A stretch of 64,000 bases of DNA from contig CM055111.1 in the NCBI GenBank assembly GCA_029204225.1, forward strand, positions 29,920,790 through 29,984,789. Direction: 5' to 3'. A model generated the notes under the pieces. That model saw only the letters and a program-made list of their open reading frames with translations. It made no database searches and was not told the DNA's origin. Every line of letters begins with the position of its first letter. The stretch's first letter is position 1. Origin of the DNA: Diphasiastrum complanatum (taxonomy: Eukaryota > Streptophyta > Lycopodiopsida > Lycopodiales > Lycopodiaceae). Below are positions 1 through 9,975 of the stretch, piece after piece. A program made the position numbers and the translations under genes.

Positions 1-927
1 CTATCCCAAGAATCGAGATGACAAATTTGAAAGAAGCGCACTATTGTCTCGGCGTTCAAATCCATAAAGACATAGGCAGAAGACTCTTCTATATCACTCC
101 TAGTAGAGTTACTTCTATAACTTGCTGATGAAATTCAATTTCATGAATTGCAAGTTTGTACTGAATCCCATGGGTCCATGTCTAAATTTATCCAAGAAAC
201 AGTGCCCTCATACCAATGAAGAGAAGACAAAAATGAAGGGATATTTATACCAGTCTATTATCAGATCCCTAATGTATGCAATAATCTTGACTAGGCCAGA
301 TCTAGCATACGCCATCAGTTCCTTGAGTCAATATATGACCAATCCTGGCATGATCCATTGGAAAGCTCTTTTAAGAGTTATCAAATATGTATGAACTCCT
401 ATCGACCTCTGTATTTGTTATGGTGATGACAATTCATCCAATATCCATACACTTCATGGATATACATATGCAAATTGGGTAGACAATGTTAACACCAAAA
501 CTTTTGGATTTGTCTCCCTATTCAATAATGGTCAAATATCTTGGAATAGTCGAAAGCATACCTCCGTTGCAATGTCATCTACAGATAGAAATACATTGCA
601 ACCTCTCAAACCAAAGAGGCAATCTGGTTGAGGAATTTATTGTATGATATTGGTCTCAGACAATCTGCTCCAACAATAATCTAGTGCAACAATCAGAGTG
701 CTATTGCATTATCGATCAATCCTAGATTTCACTCTAGGAGCAAGTACATCGCGATTAATTACTACTATATCAGAAGCAGGATACTCAACAAAGAGATAAG
801 TTTAAAATTTTGTAGGACCCAGTATATGGCAGCTGATGTATTTACAAAAGGATTAAATCAGAAAGCACACAAGAAGTTTTGTGCTATCTTGAATTTGAAG
901 ATCAAGGCATTCAAGGATCCAAATTAA
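1..927 (+). pseudogene. Copia RT C-terminus / RNase H remnant
   Basis: This is the 3' end of a Ty1/copia polyprotein; its 5' part lies left of the window. Reading begins with MTNLKEAHYCLGVQ near 18, the copia stretch just after the YVDD block. It shifts frame near 120 into a segment with RPDLAYAISSLSQYM, the conserved region before RNase H. After a stop at 392 it continues in broken frames through an RNase H tail with HSRSKYIAINYYYI and QYMAADVFTKGL, which is typical of copia integration-competent ends, and stops at 925-927. At least two frameshifts and several stops make it non-functional. It ends at a purine-rich tract and an LTR, so orientation is secure. Its tail closely resembles the minus-strand RNase H at 35707-36045, so the two belong to one family. 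Confidence 0.85.
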
Positions 928-934
928 GGGGGTG
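926..934 (+). other. Polypurine tract before the 3' LTR
   Basis: A run AAGGGGGTG lies between the RNase H stop codon and TGTTGG. It is the expected plus-strand priming site. The element at 35678-35688 on the other strand has an almost identical tract before the same LTR start. Confidence 0.6.
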
Positions 935-1959
935 TGTTGGATTTCTCTCTTCTCCATCCCTATCTCTCTACTAATTTAGATCCATTCACTAGCTATTGTA
1001 ATACTTGTACAGTCGCATACTCTGCAAAAATACATATGTTTCCTGACAGTCTACAAAAATACAAAGGAATTGGTGACAATGTCTTTCCGATTGTTCGACC
1101 ACCTCCGATTGTTTGGCCATCCTCACTATTTGGCCATCAACGACTGTTCGGTCATCTTCGATTGTTCGGCTATCCTCAATAGTTTGACCATCACTGATCA
1201 TCGGATCAGATATGATAGTTTGGCCATCCTCAAACAATCGACCGCAATCCAATTGACGGCAGATCATCAAGTACACTGTATCACGACTGGACAAAATCTC
1301 CAAATATTTTTTGAAGGCGACTGCTAACAACACATAGTGCCTTAATCCTAATTGTAAAGTACAAATTAGCTATTATTTTAATTAGTTAGCCATGTGTATA
1401 TGTCCAACAGCTTATCAGGTTGCTCAGTTACTACCTTAGTTGATTCATCTATTCATTGTGATCAATCGATCATCAAGAGCACAATTGTCTTGTTCTTTTT
1501 TTTCGTTATCACAAAGTATTGCCTCAGAAAGTGTCTCAACTTGCATTCAGACTATATTCTCTAAACGAATATATAATCATTGTTCCAACAATCTAGATTG
1601 TGTATGTTGAATGTTTGTTATTCATGTTCAGATAGATTCATGCTCGCAGATAAATTTATTCGTAGATTAAACTATTCACATGACTAATATCATACGTCGA
1701 TCGATCATTCTAAATCACTGCACCTAAAACGCTTCCGCAAAGCTAAATCTATTAACTCAGTTTTTGTGGATGGCTATGAAATCGACTGTCTACATCCAAC
1801 GACTTTGAAGCTATGATCAAGTAGGACTTCGATCCATCGAAGTCGGTCTGTCCGATGAACGTAGTTGCATGTACCGAGGATTCCGCTCACTACTCATTGT
1901 CGCGATGTGCACACCCTGAATCCCAACAAGAAGGAAGCACCCTACACCAATTTTAGATA
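935..1959 (+). repeat. Copia 3' LTR (TGTTGGATT family)
   Basis: The LTR starts TGTTGGATTTCTC directly after the polypurine tract. The first 130 bases match the minus-strand LTR that starts at 35677. The last ~370 bases match 51036-51386, where the homology ends in TTTCAGCA just before a primer-binding site. That comparison sets the right end near 1959; the exact base is uncertain because this copy has drifted. Between these conserved ends lies a copy-specific minisatellite. The length of about 1.0 kb is large but normal for copia. Confidence 0.65.
1085..1240 (+). repeat. Degenerate ~20-bp minisatellite in LTR U3
   Basis: Repeated units of the form CGATTGTTCGGCCATCCTC, each with a few changes, run through this part of the LTR. 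Related LTRs at the same position (29660-29830 and 35380-35560) carry different repeats. Confidence 0.6.
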
Positions 1960-3170
1960 AAGTAGACCAGTGAGAAGGATAAAGGTTTTTGAGAGCTGGC
2001 TATTTTGACCAATCAAATCAGCCACCTTTCACTATACTGTTGTTGCTCGATGCTAATCAGAAAAGAATTCTGTGATTAAAAGCTACATTTAATAGAATGC
2101 AGTTTGGCTAAAAAAAAGGGGGACTTAAATATCTTCATTTGCCCATTATAGCACCTGGAGTTTCAAATGTTGATTTTGAAAAAGTTTCAAACATTATAAC
2201 AAAGTTCTAGATGAAATCCTAGTTAGATCGTTTCTAGTTCCATAGGTATAACATCTCAGAATGTGAATAAGATTTTTATTTTTACAGGAGTAGTTCCTAA
2301 AACTTATTACTTAGGAATGAAACAGAATGGTTTCGTAGATGTTCCTAAGGAAAAACCTTAGGAACAACACTATTGAAAGTTGACTATTGTCATGCACATC
2401 ATTGACCATTCAGAACATAAATTGAATGTAATTTGAATAATATGGTTCTAAGTTTGGGCACGTGGTCTTAACTTGTACGACTTGCAGATTATTGTCATCT
2501 ATTGGTTTTGGGACTATTTTTGGGCTGTAATAAAAACCTATGTATCGAGCTATTATTTTGTCCTCACAGACTATAAACTAGGCCTTGTGGCCATATTATG
2601 AATGATTGATAAAATGGAGACTAGTTTCTTGGATCTGTTAGCTTCTTTAGCTTCAAAGTAGCTTAGCTTATGCAGATTTTGTCTACAACTATTTTTGGTC
2701 TACAATTGGATCTGGTTATAAAGTATCCATCTTCCCGCTATCTATATTAGAGCACTGCATAATCTGGTTAATGGTAGTGCATTACTCTTGTCGATTTTGA
2801 AACATCTTTTTCAAACTTGCTCTGAAAACATGTAACATTGGCCATAGAATACAAGTACATCAACAAAAGCAAATTTGGAGTCAAGAGGCCAAAAATGCTA
2901 GCATAATTGTGGGGATGGTTATCTGATTTTATTCCAAAGAACTCTATATATAGTTGTTTTGGATTGACTTTTGAGGAGCTAATTTTTCTCATCAACATGA
3001 ATGAAATATGTGAGCACATATGTCACAGTGCTATGTCATCGTGGTAGAGCTTTATAGACTGCTACATTGCAGCTCCGAGTATGGCAGTGTACGTTACTCC
3101 AAAACGTTTCTTCCATGATATGGCATCACTTGTCAAAGGAATATATGTTTTATGGCATACAGTTGAGATT
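1960..3170. other. No gene seen; unassigned intergenic DNA
   Basis: No reading frame here resembles a known family. There is a short perfect inverted repeat, TTCCTAAGG with a five-base spacer, near 2340-2363. The stretch may be worn internal sequence of the flanking elements, but I see no motif to prove it. Confidence 0.4.
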
Positions 3171-3173
3171 TAG

Positions 3174-3419
3174 TTGCATTTGATGTTATGCGTGGAAGGC
3201 AAAGGAACAGTCAAGATCACGTTCAACAACGATCTTTCTATTTATGTTCCCAATGTTCTTCACATACCTCAACTATCAAAGAACCTGTTATCAGTCTCTA
3301 AGATAACTGATGACGGCTACACTATTACTTTCTCTTTTAAACAGTGTACAATCTTCGATGAAGATACTACCTTGACTACATGTACTAGACTTGGAAATCT
3401 ATATTTATTTGAAAGTTGA
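3174..3419 (+). pseudogene. Copia protease/pre-integrase fragment
   Basis: The 81-codon frame contains GKGTVKITF, YVPNVLHIPQLSKNLLSVSK and a following YLFES. This is the conserved stretch after the copia protease active site, where LxxVLYVPxLxxNLLSVxxL is a hallmark. The active-site DSG lies upstream and is not present. The frame ends where an LTR-like, repeat-rich segment begins. It is a gene scrap with no chance of function alone. Confidence 0.75.
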
Positions 3420-4540
3420 CTTCATCAACTTTTCGGCTGATCTACATCAAAGGGTATCCATTTATGTCTAATCCTACATTTGAATGTCAAAGCATCATGA
3501 AGAACATTGCAGGATCACCCTCGACTTCTTCAACAAATCAAGTCATTCGACATCGAAGTCTCTGACTTTCTCAACTTCTTCAACAAATCAATCATTCGAC
3601 ACCAAAGTCTTTGAAGTCTTCGACTTCCTCGACCTCTTCAACAAATCAAGTCATTTGACACCGGTCTTCAACTTCCTCGACTTCTTCAACAACTTCGTTC
3701 ATCAACCGAAGTGTCCGACTTCATTCATCAACCGAAGTGTCCGACTTCTTCCATCAACCGAAGTCTCCGAGTTCTTCCATTGTCTGAAGTCTTCGAAGTC
3801 TCCAACTTCTTCAACAACATCGATCATCAACCGAAGTGTGACTTCTTCCATCGTCTAAAGTATCCGAAGTCTCCGACTTCTTCTACAACTTCGTTCATCA
3901 ACCGAAGTGTCTGATTTCTTCAGCAACTTCAGGAATGTCCCCCCAACAGTAACTTTTTTTCAACTATTTCAAAGAAGTAAACCTTTTGTTAGCTTTTATG
4001 CCTGACCATGTGTTTAATGTACAGTTGTCATTATGTCATCGTAGTTCAACTACTCCCTGAGTGCGACAAAGTGCTTAGTTAGATGACAAACATTTATTGT
4101 GATTAGATACATAGATCCGATGTATAAATACACCTTCATCACACACTCTACGTGATACTCCATCCATGAGACGAATGAATTTGAGCCTCCAAGTTACGTC
4201 GCCATCTTGGTAGTAACTCATTGTTGTGCTTTAGTGTAATATAACAGCAACACGCTTTTTTGTCTGTGTATAACGTAGATGAATGCTTATTGTGACTTGA
4301 ATGCACTTCACTCCTGTTTGATCATGCTCATTTACTCACTCTGATCAAAACACGGACGTTTACTACTCCTTAGTTTCTGATCAGACGATGGCTATTTTTG
4401 ACGCCTGAGGAACTTGTGTTTTTCATCACACAATCAATCTAAGTTTTTAGAACTGAACCTCTTATTGAATCTGATTTTCAGTAATACATCACACCATTTC
4501 TAATCTCTTCGGTGGACTGTACTCATCCATTTGTTTTTAG
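3420..4540 (+). repeat. LTR-like segment with CGAAGT-rich repeats
   Basis: From about 3500 to 3930 the sequence is built of imperfect units combining ACTTCTTCAACAA and TCATCAACCGAAGTGTCCG. It is followed by a TATA-like GTATAAATAC near 4120 and a C/T-rich start region, the usual order of U3, TATA box and R in an LTR. The repeats resemble those in the LTR at 35380-35560. I could not fix the terminal bases, so this is an LTR by analogy only. Long frames in the repeats are by-products of the periodic sequence. Confidence 0.45.
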
Positions 4541-4724
4541 TATGAATGGTTTTCTTAAGATCCTATTGGGCAGAGCGATTGAGCTGTGATTATAATTTAG
4601 CATTTATATTCTTTCAGATTATTCTTGCGCATAGCAACCCAATAATCACGGTAGAGTCGTTCAGCAAGTATTTCCTTCTCTCTTCTCTGTTCACATTCTA
4701 TCGCCATATCGCAAAAGTCCAAGG

Positions 4725-4790
4725 ACACCACAACAAAATGGAGTGGCCGAGAGGAAGAATAGAACCTTATGTGAATCCTATGTGCTTGCT
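4725..4790 (+). pseudogene. Copia integrase scrap
   Basis: The codons read QQNGVAERKNRTLCES, the conserved block around the third catalytic residue (Glu) of copia integrase. The flanking sequence does not continue the domain. It is a small fragment joined to unrelated sequence. Confidence 0.7.
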
Positions 4791-4815
4791 AAAAAAGAAA
4801 AAATGAGAGGCTAGA

Positions 4816-5010
4816 TTGTTTCCAAATCTTTGTGATTTTTTCTTGTCATCATTTGTTAATTTTCAAGAGAGTGCTAAGTGCATTGGAAAAGGTTCAAAGG
4901 AGAATATCAATCATTGCAACACTGAAATCTTAAGTGGCTTCAAGTTGGAAAACAATGATAGGCTTACCTCAAGCAGAGTTTTGCAATTTGTAGATCAAGG
5001 CTACAAGTAA
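4816..5010 (+). pseudogene. Gag leader/N-terminus fragment, element D family
   Basis: This stretch matches 39795-39940 of element D: the same leader with a run like CAAGAGAGTGCT, then the same gag start around NNDRLTS. In this copy the frame through that start is intact, whereas element D has lost bases there. It breaks off after about 60 codons, so it is a truncated second copy of the family. Confidence 0.65.
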
Positions 5011-6756
5011 TCAACATATCCCTTTTAATAACTTTGGCAAATTTAATGTAATTAAATGTCACAATTTCTATAAATTTAGAAGAGTTTAAAATGAGTATGT
5101 ATTTGAAAATGATGCATACTCATCATCACTATTTGGTTCAACATATTGGATAAATATACCACTTTTTAACGAGTTAATTGAAACTATGAGACAAAAATTA
5201 TCAACCTTTTGTCTCCATGCTAAATAAAATATGCAAACATGAACACATCAACACCGACATAGATTATTTAACCTCCCTTAGATCACATATTCTCACATCT
5301 ATTTTACAAAAACTTTAACAAAGCAAGACAACAAAATACATCTTATGAGTGAAAGACTCCTACAATAATTCTTGTCAAAACAAAGAAAAATTCATATGAT
5401 TCCAAAATACAACCGACTTACCAACAATTGTTGAAAGCGAAACATGTGTTGATTGAGTTATGTGCTTCAAAGATGGACTATTCTATGATATTGAAGGCTA
5501 TTTCCAAACAGAAATAACCATAATGGGCGAAGACATTATTTGAATACAGAAGTTTCTAACATAATAGTAGGAGCCAAAACAAATACAAAAACAAACATAT
5601 TTACAACCAAAAAAAAATTCCAACATGACACATCAAAAAAATTTACAAATTAAACACAATCATTTGAACATCATCACTTGAAGCATTTCCAATTCATACA
5701 TCAATATGAACAATACATCGTGGATAAGGATTAACAATGGACAAATTCGCATTTAGCCCAATAGGTATTCAATCACATGGTCTAAATTATATAGTACTTT
5801 TGAGAATTATAGACAAAAATAATTTATACCTCATACAACAATTAAAATCATGAAACTTCATCATAGACAAAAAAAAATTAAATTAAATAAGTAATGCAAA
5901 GACTACATGACACACTACTTGGAAACTCACTATTCCCAACATTAACTTATATAAACACACCCTTCATCATACACTCCTAGAACACATCCCTAAAAATATA
6001 CTGCTTTGACCTAAAATCTACCAACCTCCTAGTGAATTTTGATATAATTCGCTTATAAGAAACACATCAAAAAAATACAAGAAAATACTTCCACATAAAT
6101 TTTAAAACTTCAATAATTTTTCATTTGCTAAAAAATTCAAGCAAACGGAACACACTCCACAAAGCAACAAAAATTAGCACCAATGATATTGAAATAACAC
6201 TAGCAATACGAAGGAACACGATTCCACCATGCAAATACTAGCTGCTTACAAGCACCTAAAGGCAAGTATTAAAATGGTACTACAAACTCTCCATAAATGT
6301 GCTACAAACAATACTCAAAAATATTCCTAAAACTATAATAGGTGACTATAATATTGATACTTGAAAGCCGAATTCACCTACTCAGCAACATCACACTTGC
6401 ATGTCTGAACATGGACTACAAAATACTTTTCAAAGAATCTACAAACTCACTACTTGACTACATGTGAACAAACTCACTACTTGGCTACATATGAACAAAC
6501 TGCAATAATCATGAATGTCACTCTAGTTCAACTTAACATGTTGGTCCGATCACTCTTCGATACACAAAATAAAAAGCCCCTAAACATCACATTTATTCCA
6601 AACACAATACCATCAAATAAACATTAACCTCAAAAAATAATATCATATTCCTTATAGATTACTTAAACTTAGCAAACCTACTTGCCAATTTCAAAATTTC
6701 AAAATCACAAACATGGTCAAAATATAAACCCATTGCAAAAAACAATCATCAACTAA
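5011..6756. other. AT-rich intergenic DNA, no gene seen
   Basis: The sequence is rich in A and C on the plus strand and has no long frame on either strand. It resembles 42600-43700 in composition. I see no LTR ends, tRNA or conserved motif. Confidence 0.5.
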
Positions 6757-7467
6757 GGGTGGTTTCACATGGTAGAGTCGATGGCCATTTCAAAATTTGC
6801 ACTTAACCCCCAGTTTAAAAGCCCAAGTCATTCCATGTGAAAGGCCTTTCATTTGGAGGGCCCTTTAATTAGGTGGTTTCAGACTTCATGCAAAGTCCTT
6901 CACTTTTGCCTGGCCCTTTCACTTGCCACCCATTCTTTGAATCTTGGCAAGTGAGTTGACATGCAATGTACCACATCTATTTCACATTTGGAAGTGAAGT
7001 GTTAAACGAAGGGCTAAATATGATTGTCCCATTTCAGTCTTGACATATGATTGGTCCATTTTATTAAAGTGTTGTGTTTTGAAAGGTAGTTATTGAGTTG
7101 CCCCAACGTGGCAGTGGTTCCTTGCCATGTCATCCATCTGCCACATAATGGCAAATGCATGTTAATGTGAAAGGGTGGGAGGCCCATTTTTTCTCCTAGA
7201 CCAATGGGAGAGCTCTATTTTAAATTTCAGACTTGCAAGGCATGTAGTGTGAAAAGGGCTAAATTCAAATTAGATAAGGTATTTATGATTTTTATTTGAG
7301 GAAAGAGAAATGGCCCACCTCTTAACTCCCAATACTCCAAGAGGCTCAAGGTACTCTCAAGGCCAGGTAGGGACAACTCTCACCCCTTGTGAAATGAGGA
7401 GGAGGCCTCTTGGAGTAGGTCCACGAATCAAAGTAGAGGATTTTGGCCACTCCATGTGAAACCACCC
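6757..7467. mobile_element. MITE-like element with 16-bp terminal inverted repeats
   Basis: The segment opens with GGGTGGTTTCACATGG and closes with the exact inverse, CCATGTGAAACCACCC. It is 711 bp long and has no coding capacity. Flanks are TAA on the left and TCA on the right. A TAA-type 3-bp duplication with GGG-starting ends would fit a PIF/Harbinger (Tourist-like) MITE, but the duplication is imperfect, so the superfamily is a suggestion. Part of the end motif recurs inside (GGTGGTTTCA near 6872). Confidence 0.65.
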
Positions 7468-7597
7468 TCAATATTTACTTATTTGTATTTGCAAAACCAT
7501 TTTGTACACATTTCTTAATCCTTCCATTTCATACACATTTCTTAATCCTTTCATATCATGCTATCTAATCTTTTTTATTGGCCCTGCCTTACAAACA

Positions 7598-8090
7598 GGG
7601 GCACATAGTAATCATAAACAAATTTGACATGCTTTGTGTGATCTTGTTTTTTTTTGAAAAATTTATCTTATTTTGTTTTTTTCAATTTAAGCTAATTTAG
7701 AGAGGTGGCACGTATTTAAAAAATACTTAAACAAAAGGTTAAGCTAGTTTTAGAGACTTAATACATGAAATTTTTTTAATGGATAATTACGTGTGTGCTA
7801 GCTTTGCTTGAGTGTCTGGCTTCTCGCATGCTCTGCCTATTGCATTGCATGTTCTCCTGGCTGTTCTCGTGGCTTCCTGCATGCACAAAGCAAATAACAG
7901 TCAAAAGAAGAAGAAGATTAAACGAATGTTCTCATGGATGTTCTTTGGCTAGCTGTTATCGCTGTTCGGGGAGGGCTGTTCTTCTTTGGAAGAACTAGAT
8001 TTCTCCAGGATCACTTTGAATATTTTTATGAAGATCTGTTTAGATGAGGAGCTGAGCAAGTATGGAGAGCTTGAAAGCCTGAATGTGTGT
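7598..8090 (+). repeat. Direct repeat, copy 1 (left of U2AF35-like pseudogene)
   Basis: This 493-bp block starts GGGGCACATAGTA and ends GAATGTGTGT. It is repeated, with scattered changes and small gaps, at 9497-9975. It includes a T-rich stretch, a segment with TTGCTTGAGTG, and the first codons of the U2AF35-like sequence. The two copies lie about 1.9 kb apart in the same orientation. Confidence 0.85.
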
Positions 8091-8449
8091 CATAATCTTG
8101 CGAATCACATAGTTGGTAATGTTTATGCACAGTTTAAAGAGGAAGAATAGGCGGCTGCTGCTCTGCAAGCTTTAAATGGACGCTTTTATGCAGGTTGTCC
8201 TATTAATGTGAATTTTTCTCCTCTCACTAATTTCAAAGAAGCGACTTGTCAGCACTATGAAAATCGTGGTGTATTGTGCAACGTATACATGTTAAGAAGA
8301 TCAACAGGGATTTAAGAAAGCGTTTTGGAAGCCACAAAAGGCATGGGCCGTAACAGAGGTAGAAGCCTGAGTCCTTGCAGAGACTATGAAAGGCTTGAAA
8401 AGGACCACGGAGGTGGCCGCTGCGGTCAGGACTCTTATCGAACGTTAAA
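8005..8449 (+). pseudogene. U2AF small-subunit (U2AF35-like) splicing factor pseudogene
   Basis: U2AF35 recognises the AG at 3' splice sites as part of the U2AF heterodimer. The sequence reads [12 protein letters not shown], then in a second frame [49 protein letters not shown] and [10 protein letters not shown]. That order matches the family's RNA-recognition (UHM) domain and the start of the second zinc finger. A decayed arginine/serine-like tail follows (RKRFGSH, RGRSLSPCRDYE). There is a frameshift at about 8043, an in-frame TAG after KEEE, and further damage near 8270. The first zinc finger is missing. It is clearly a dead copy. Lack of introns does not prove a processed origin, because plant members often have few coding introns. 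Confidence 0.8.
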
Positions 8450-9496
8450 GTTGCGCTTGATGTGTATGTCCATTAGCTAGTAGCAGGTTTTGCTCAGGCT
8501 ATTTACTTATTTTATATTCAAGGGAGTAAGTAGGTTGCTTTTATATCCTTCTCACTTGTAGTCCGGGCTGTACAAGGTCTAATGAATGTTACTGAAGGAT
8601 CCTGTTGTTAAGAATACTGGGATTATTAAATCTTCAAATTCTCAAAATTTTCTCAATAAGGAGTCAACTGAGTAGAACCTCAAAATTGTGAATTTCTTGC
8701 AGCTAGATTGACTTTCAAATAACCTTCAAATTTTGTATGATGGTTGTTATTCCCTGCCTTTCACACTCAAATCAAAATTTTAGTGTTGTCAAGTATCTGG
8801 CATCTGCTGAATGAGACAGTCGTCTAATGACCAGAGGATTTGAACACATTCCAGAAAATAGTGCATAAATAATACTTATCTCACCACAGGCTTGATACTT
8901 GGATTGCAATTTAGTATTTTTTTATATCGACGTTCATTTATAGTTTGGATTACTTTGATAACGACCCCAGAAGCAGCAATTCATTTGACTTAACAGTATA
9001 TATTTGAAGACATTACAAAGATGTTCACGAATAACCTATTTTGTGCATTGCCACCTGTTTCGCATGAGATCTGAAAAAGCACATTCATCTTTATGGCAAA
9101 GGAAATGCAGGCAGCCCTCTCCCTGACAACACCATCAAGGTTAGCCTTGGACTCTAGTCTTCAAACAGCCGTGGACTCTAGTCTTCATTGTCTTGCAGTG
9201 ATGTTCTCTTTCGTGGGACTATAGTGAGAACTTGATTAGATTGATCTCTTTTATGAGATTGTAGTGAGCTTGATTTCTTTGGTGAAAGGTTGATTTTTTG
9301 ATGTTATCTACTTATGCAAAGTTTTATGTACCGCTCTGCAAAGGAGTAGTTCACTATCAATCGATTTTTTTTGTATGTATAGAAAATGCTAGTGTATAAT
9401 CCAGCCAAGAGGATATCTGCTAAGGTTGCTCTTCATCCATTTTTCAATGATCTTGACAAGCCACAAATTTGAAATTTTAATGTGGTTCCAAGGATT
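8450..9496. other. No gene seen between pseudogene and second direct repeat
   Basis: The stretch has only short frames. It may be the 3' untranslated or flanking part of the U2AF35-like copy followed by unrelated sequence. No family is recognisable. Confidence 0.4.
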
Positions 9497-9975
9497 GGGG
9501 CACATAGTATTCATAAACAAATTTGACATGCTTGTGTGATCATGTTTTTTTTTTGAAAAATTTATCTTATTTTATTTTGTAAAAAAATTAAACTAATTTA
9601 TAAAGGTGGCACATATTTAAAAAAAAATACTTAAACCAAAGATTAACCTAGTTTTAGAGACTTAATATATGATTTTTTTTTAAGGATAATTATGTGTGTG
9701 CTAGCTTTGCTTGAGTGCGTGGCTTCTCGCATGCTCTACCTATTGCATTGCATGTTCTTCTAGCTGTTCTCCTGGCTTCCTGCATGCACAAAGCAAATAA
9801 CAAAAAAAGAAAAGGAGATTAAATGAATGTTCTCATGGATGTTCTTTGGTTGGCTGTTATCATTGCTCGGGGAGGGCTGCTCTTCTTTGGAAGAACTAGA
9901 TTTCTCCATGATCACGTTGAATATTTTTATGAAGATCTGTTTAGATGAGGAGTTGAGGAAAGCCTGAATGTGTGT
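9497..9975 (+). repeat. Direct repeat, copy 2, with truncated U2AF35-like start
   Basis: This 479-bp block is homologous to 7598-8090. It also carries the codons [12 protein letters not shown] and the same frameshift-prone junction, ending at ESLNVC. The pseudogene body seen after copy 1 is absent here. The arrangement fits a tandem duplication of a unit of about 1.9 kb whose second copy was later cut short. Confidence 0.8.

Noticed and set aside
1585-1590. CCAACA as the right end of the first LTR (perfect inverse of TGTTGG at 935)
   Set aside because: Homology to the LTR at 51036-51386 continues past 1590 and ends before a primer-binding site there, so the LTR must extend to about 1959.
3484-3914. 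Ser/Phe-rich repeat protein or CRISPR-like array
   Set aside because: The repeats are imperfect, have no uniform spacers and sit in LTR-like DNA; CRISPR is not expected in a plant nuclear genome.
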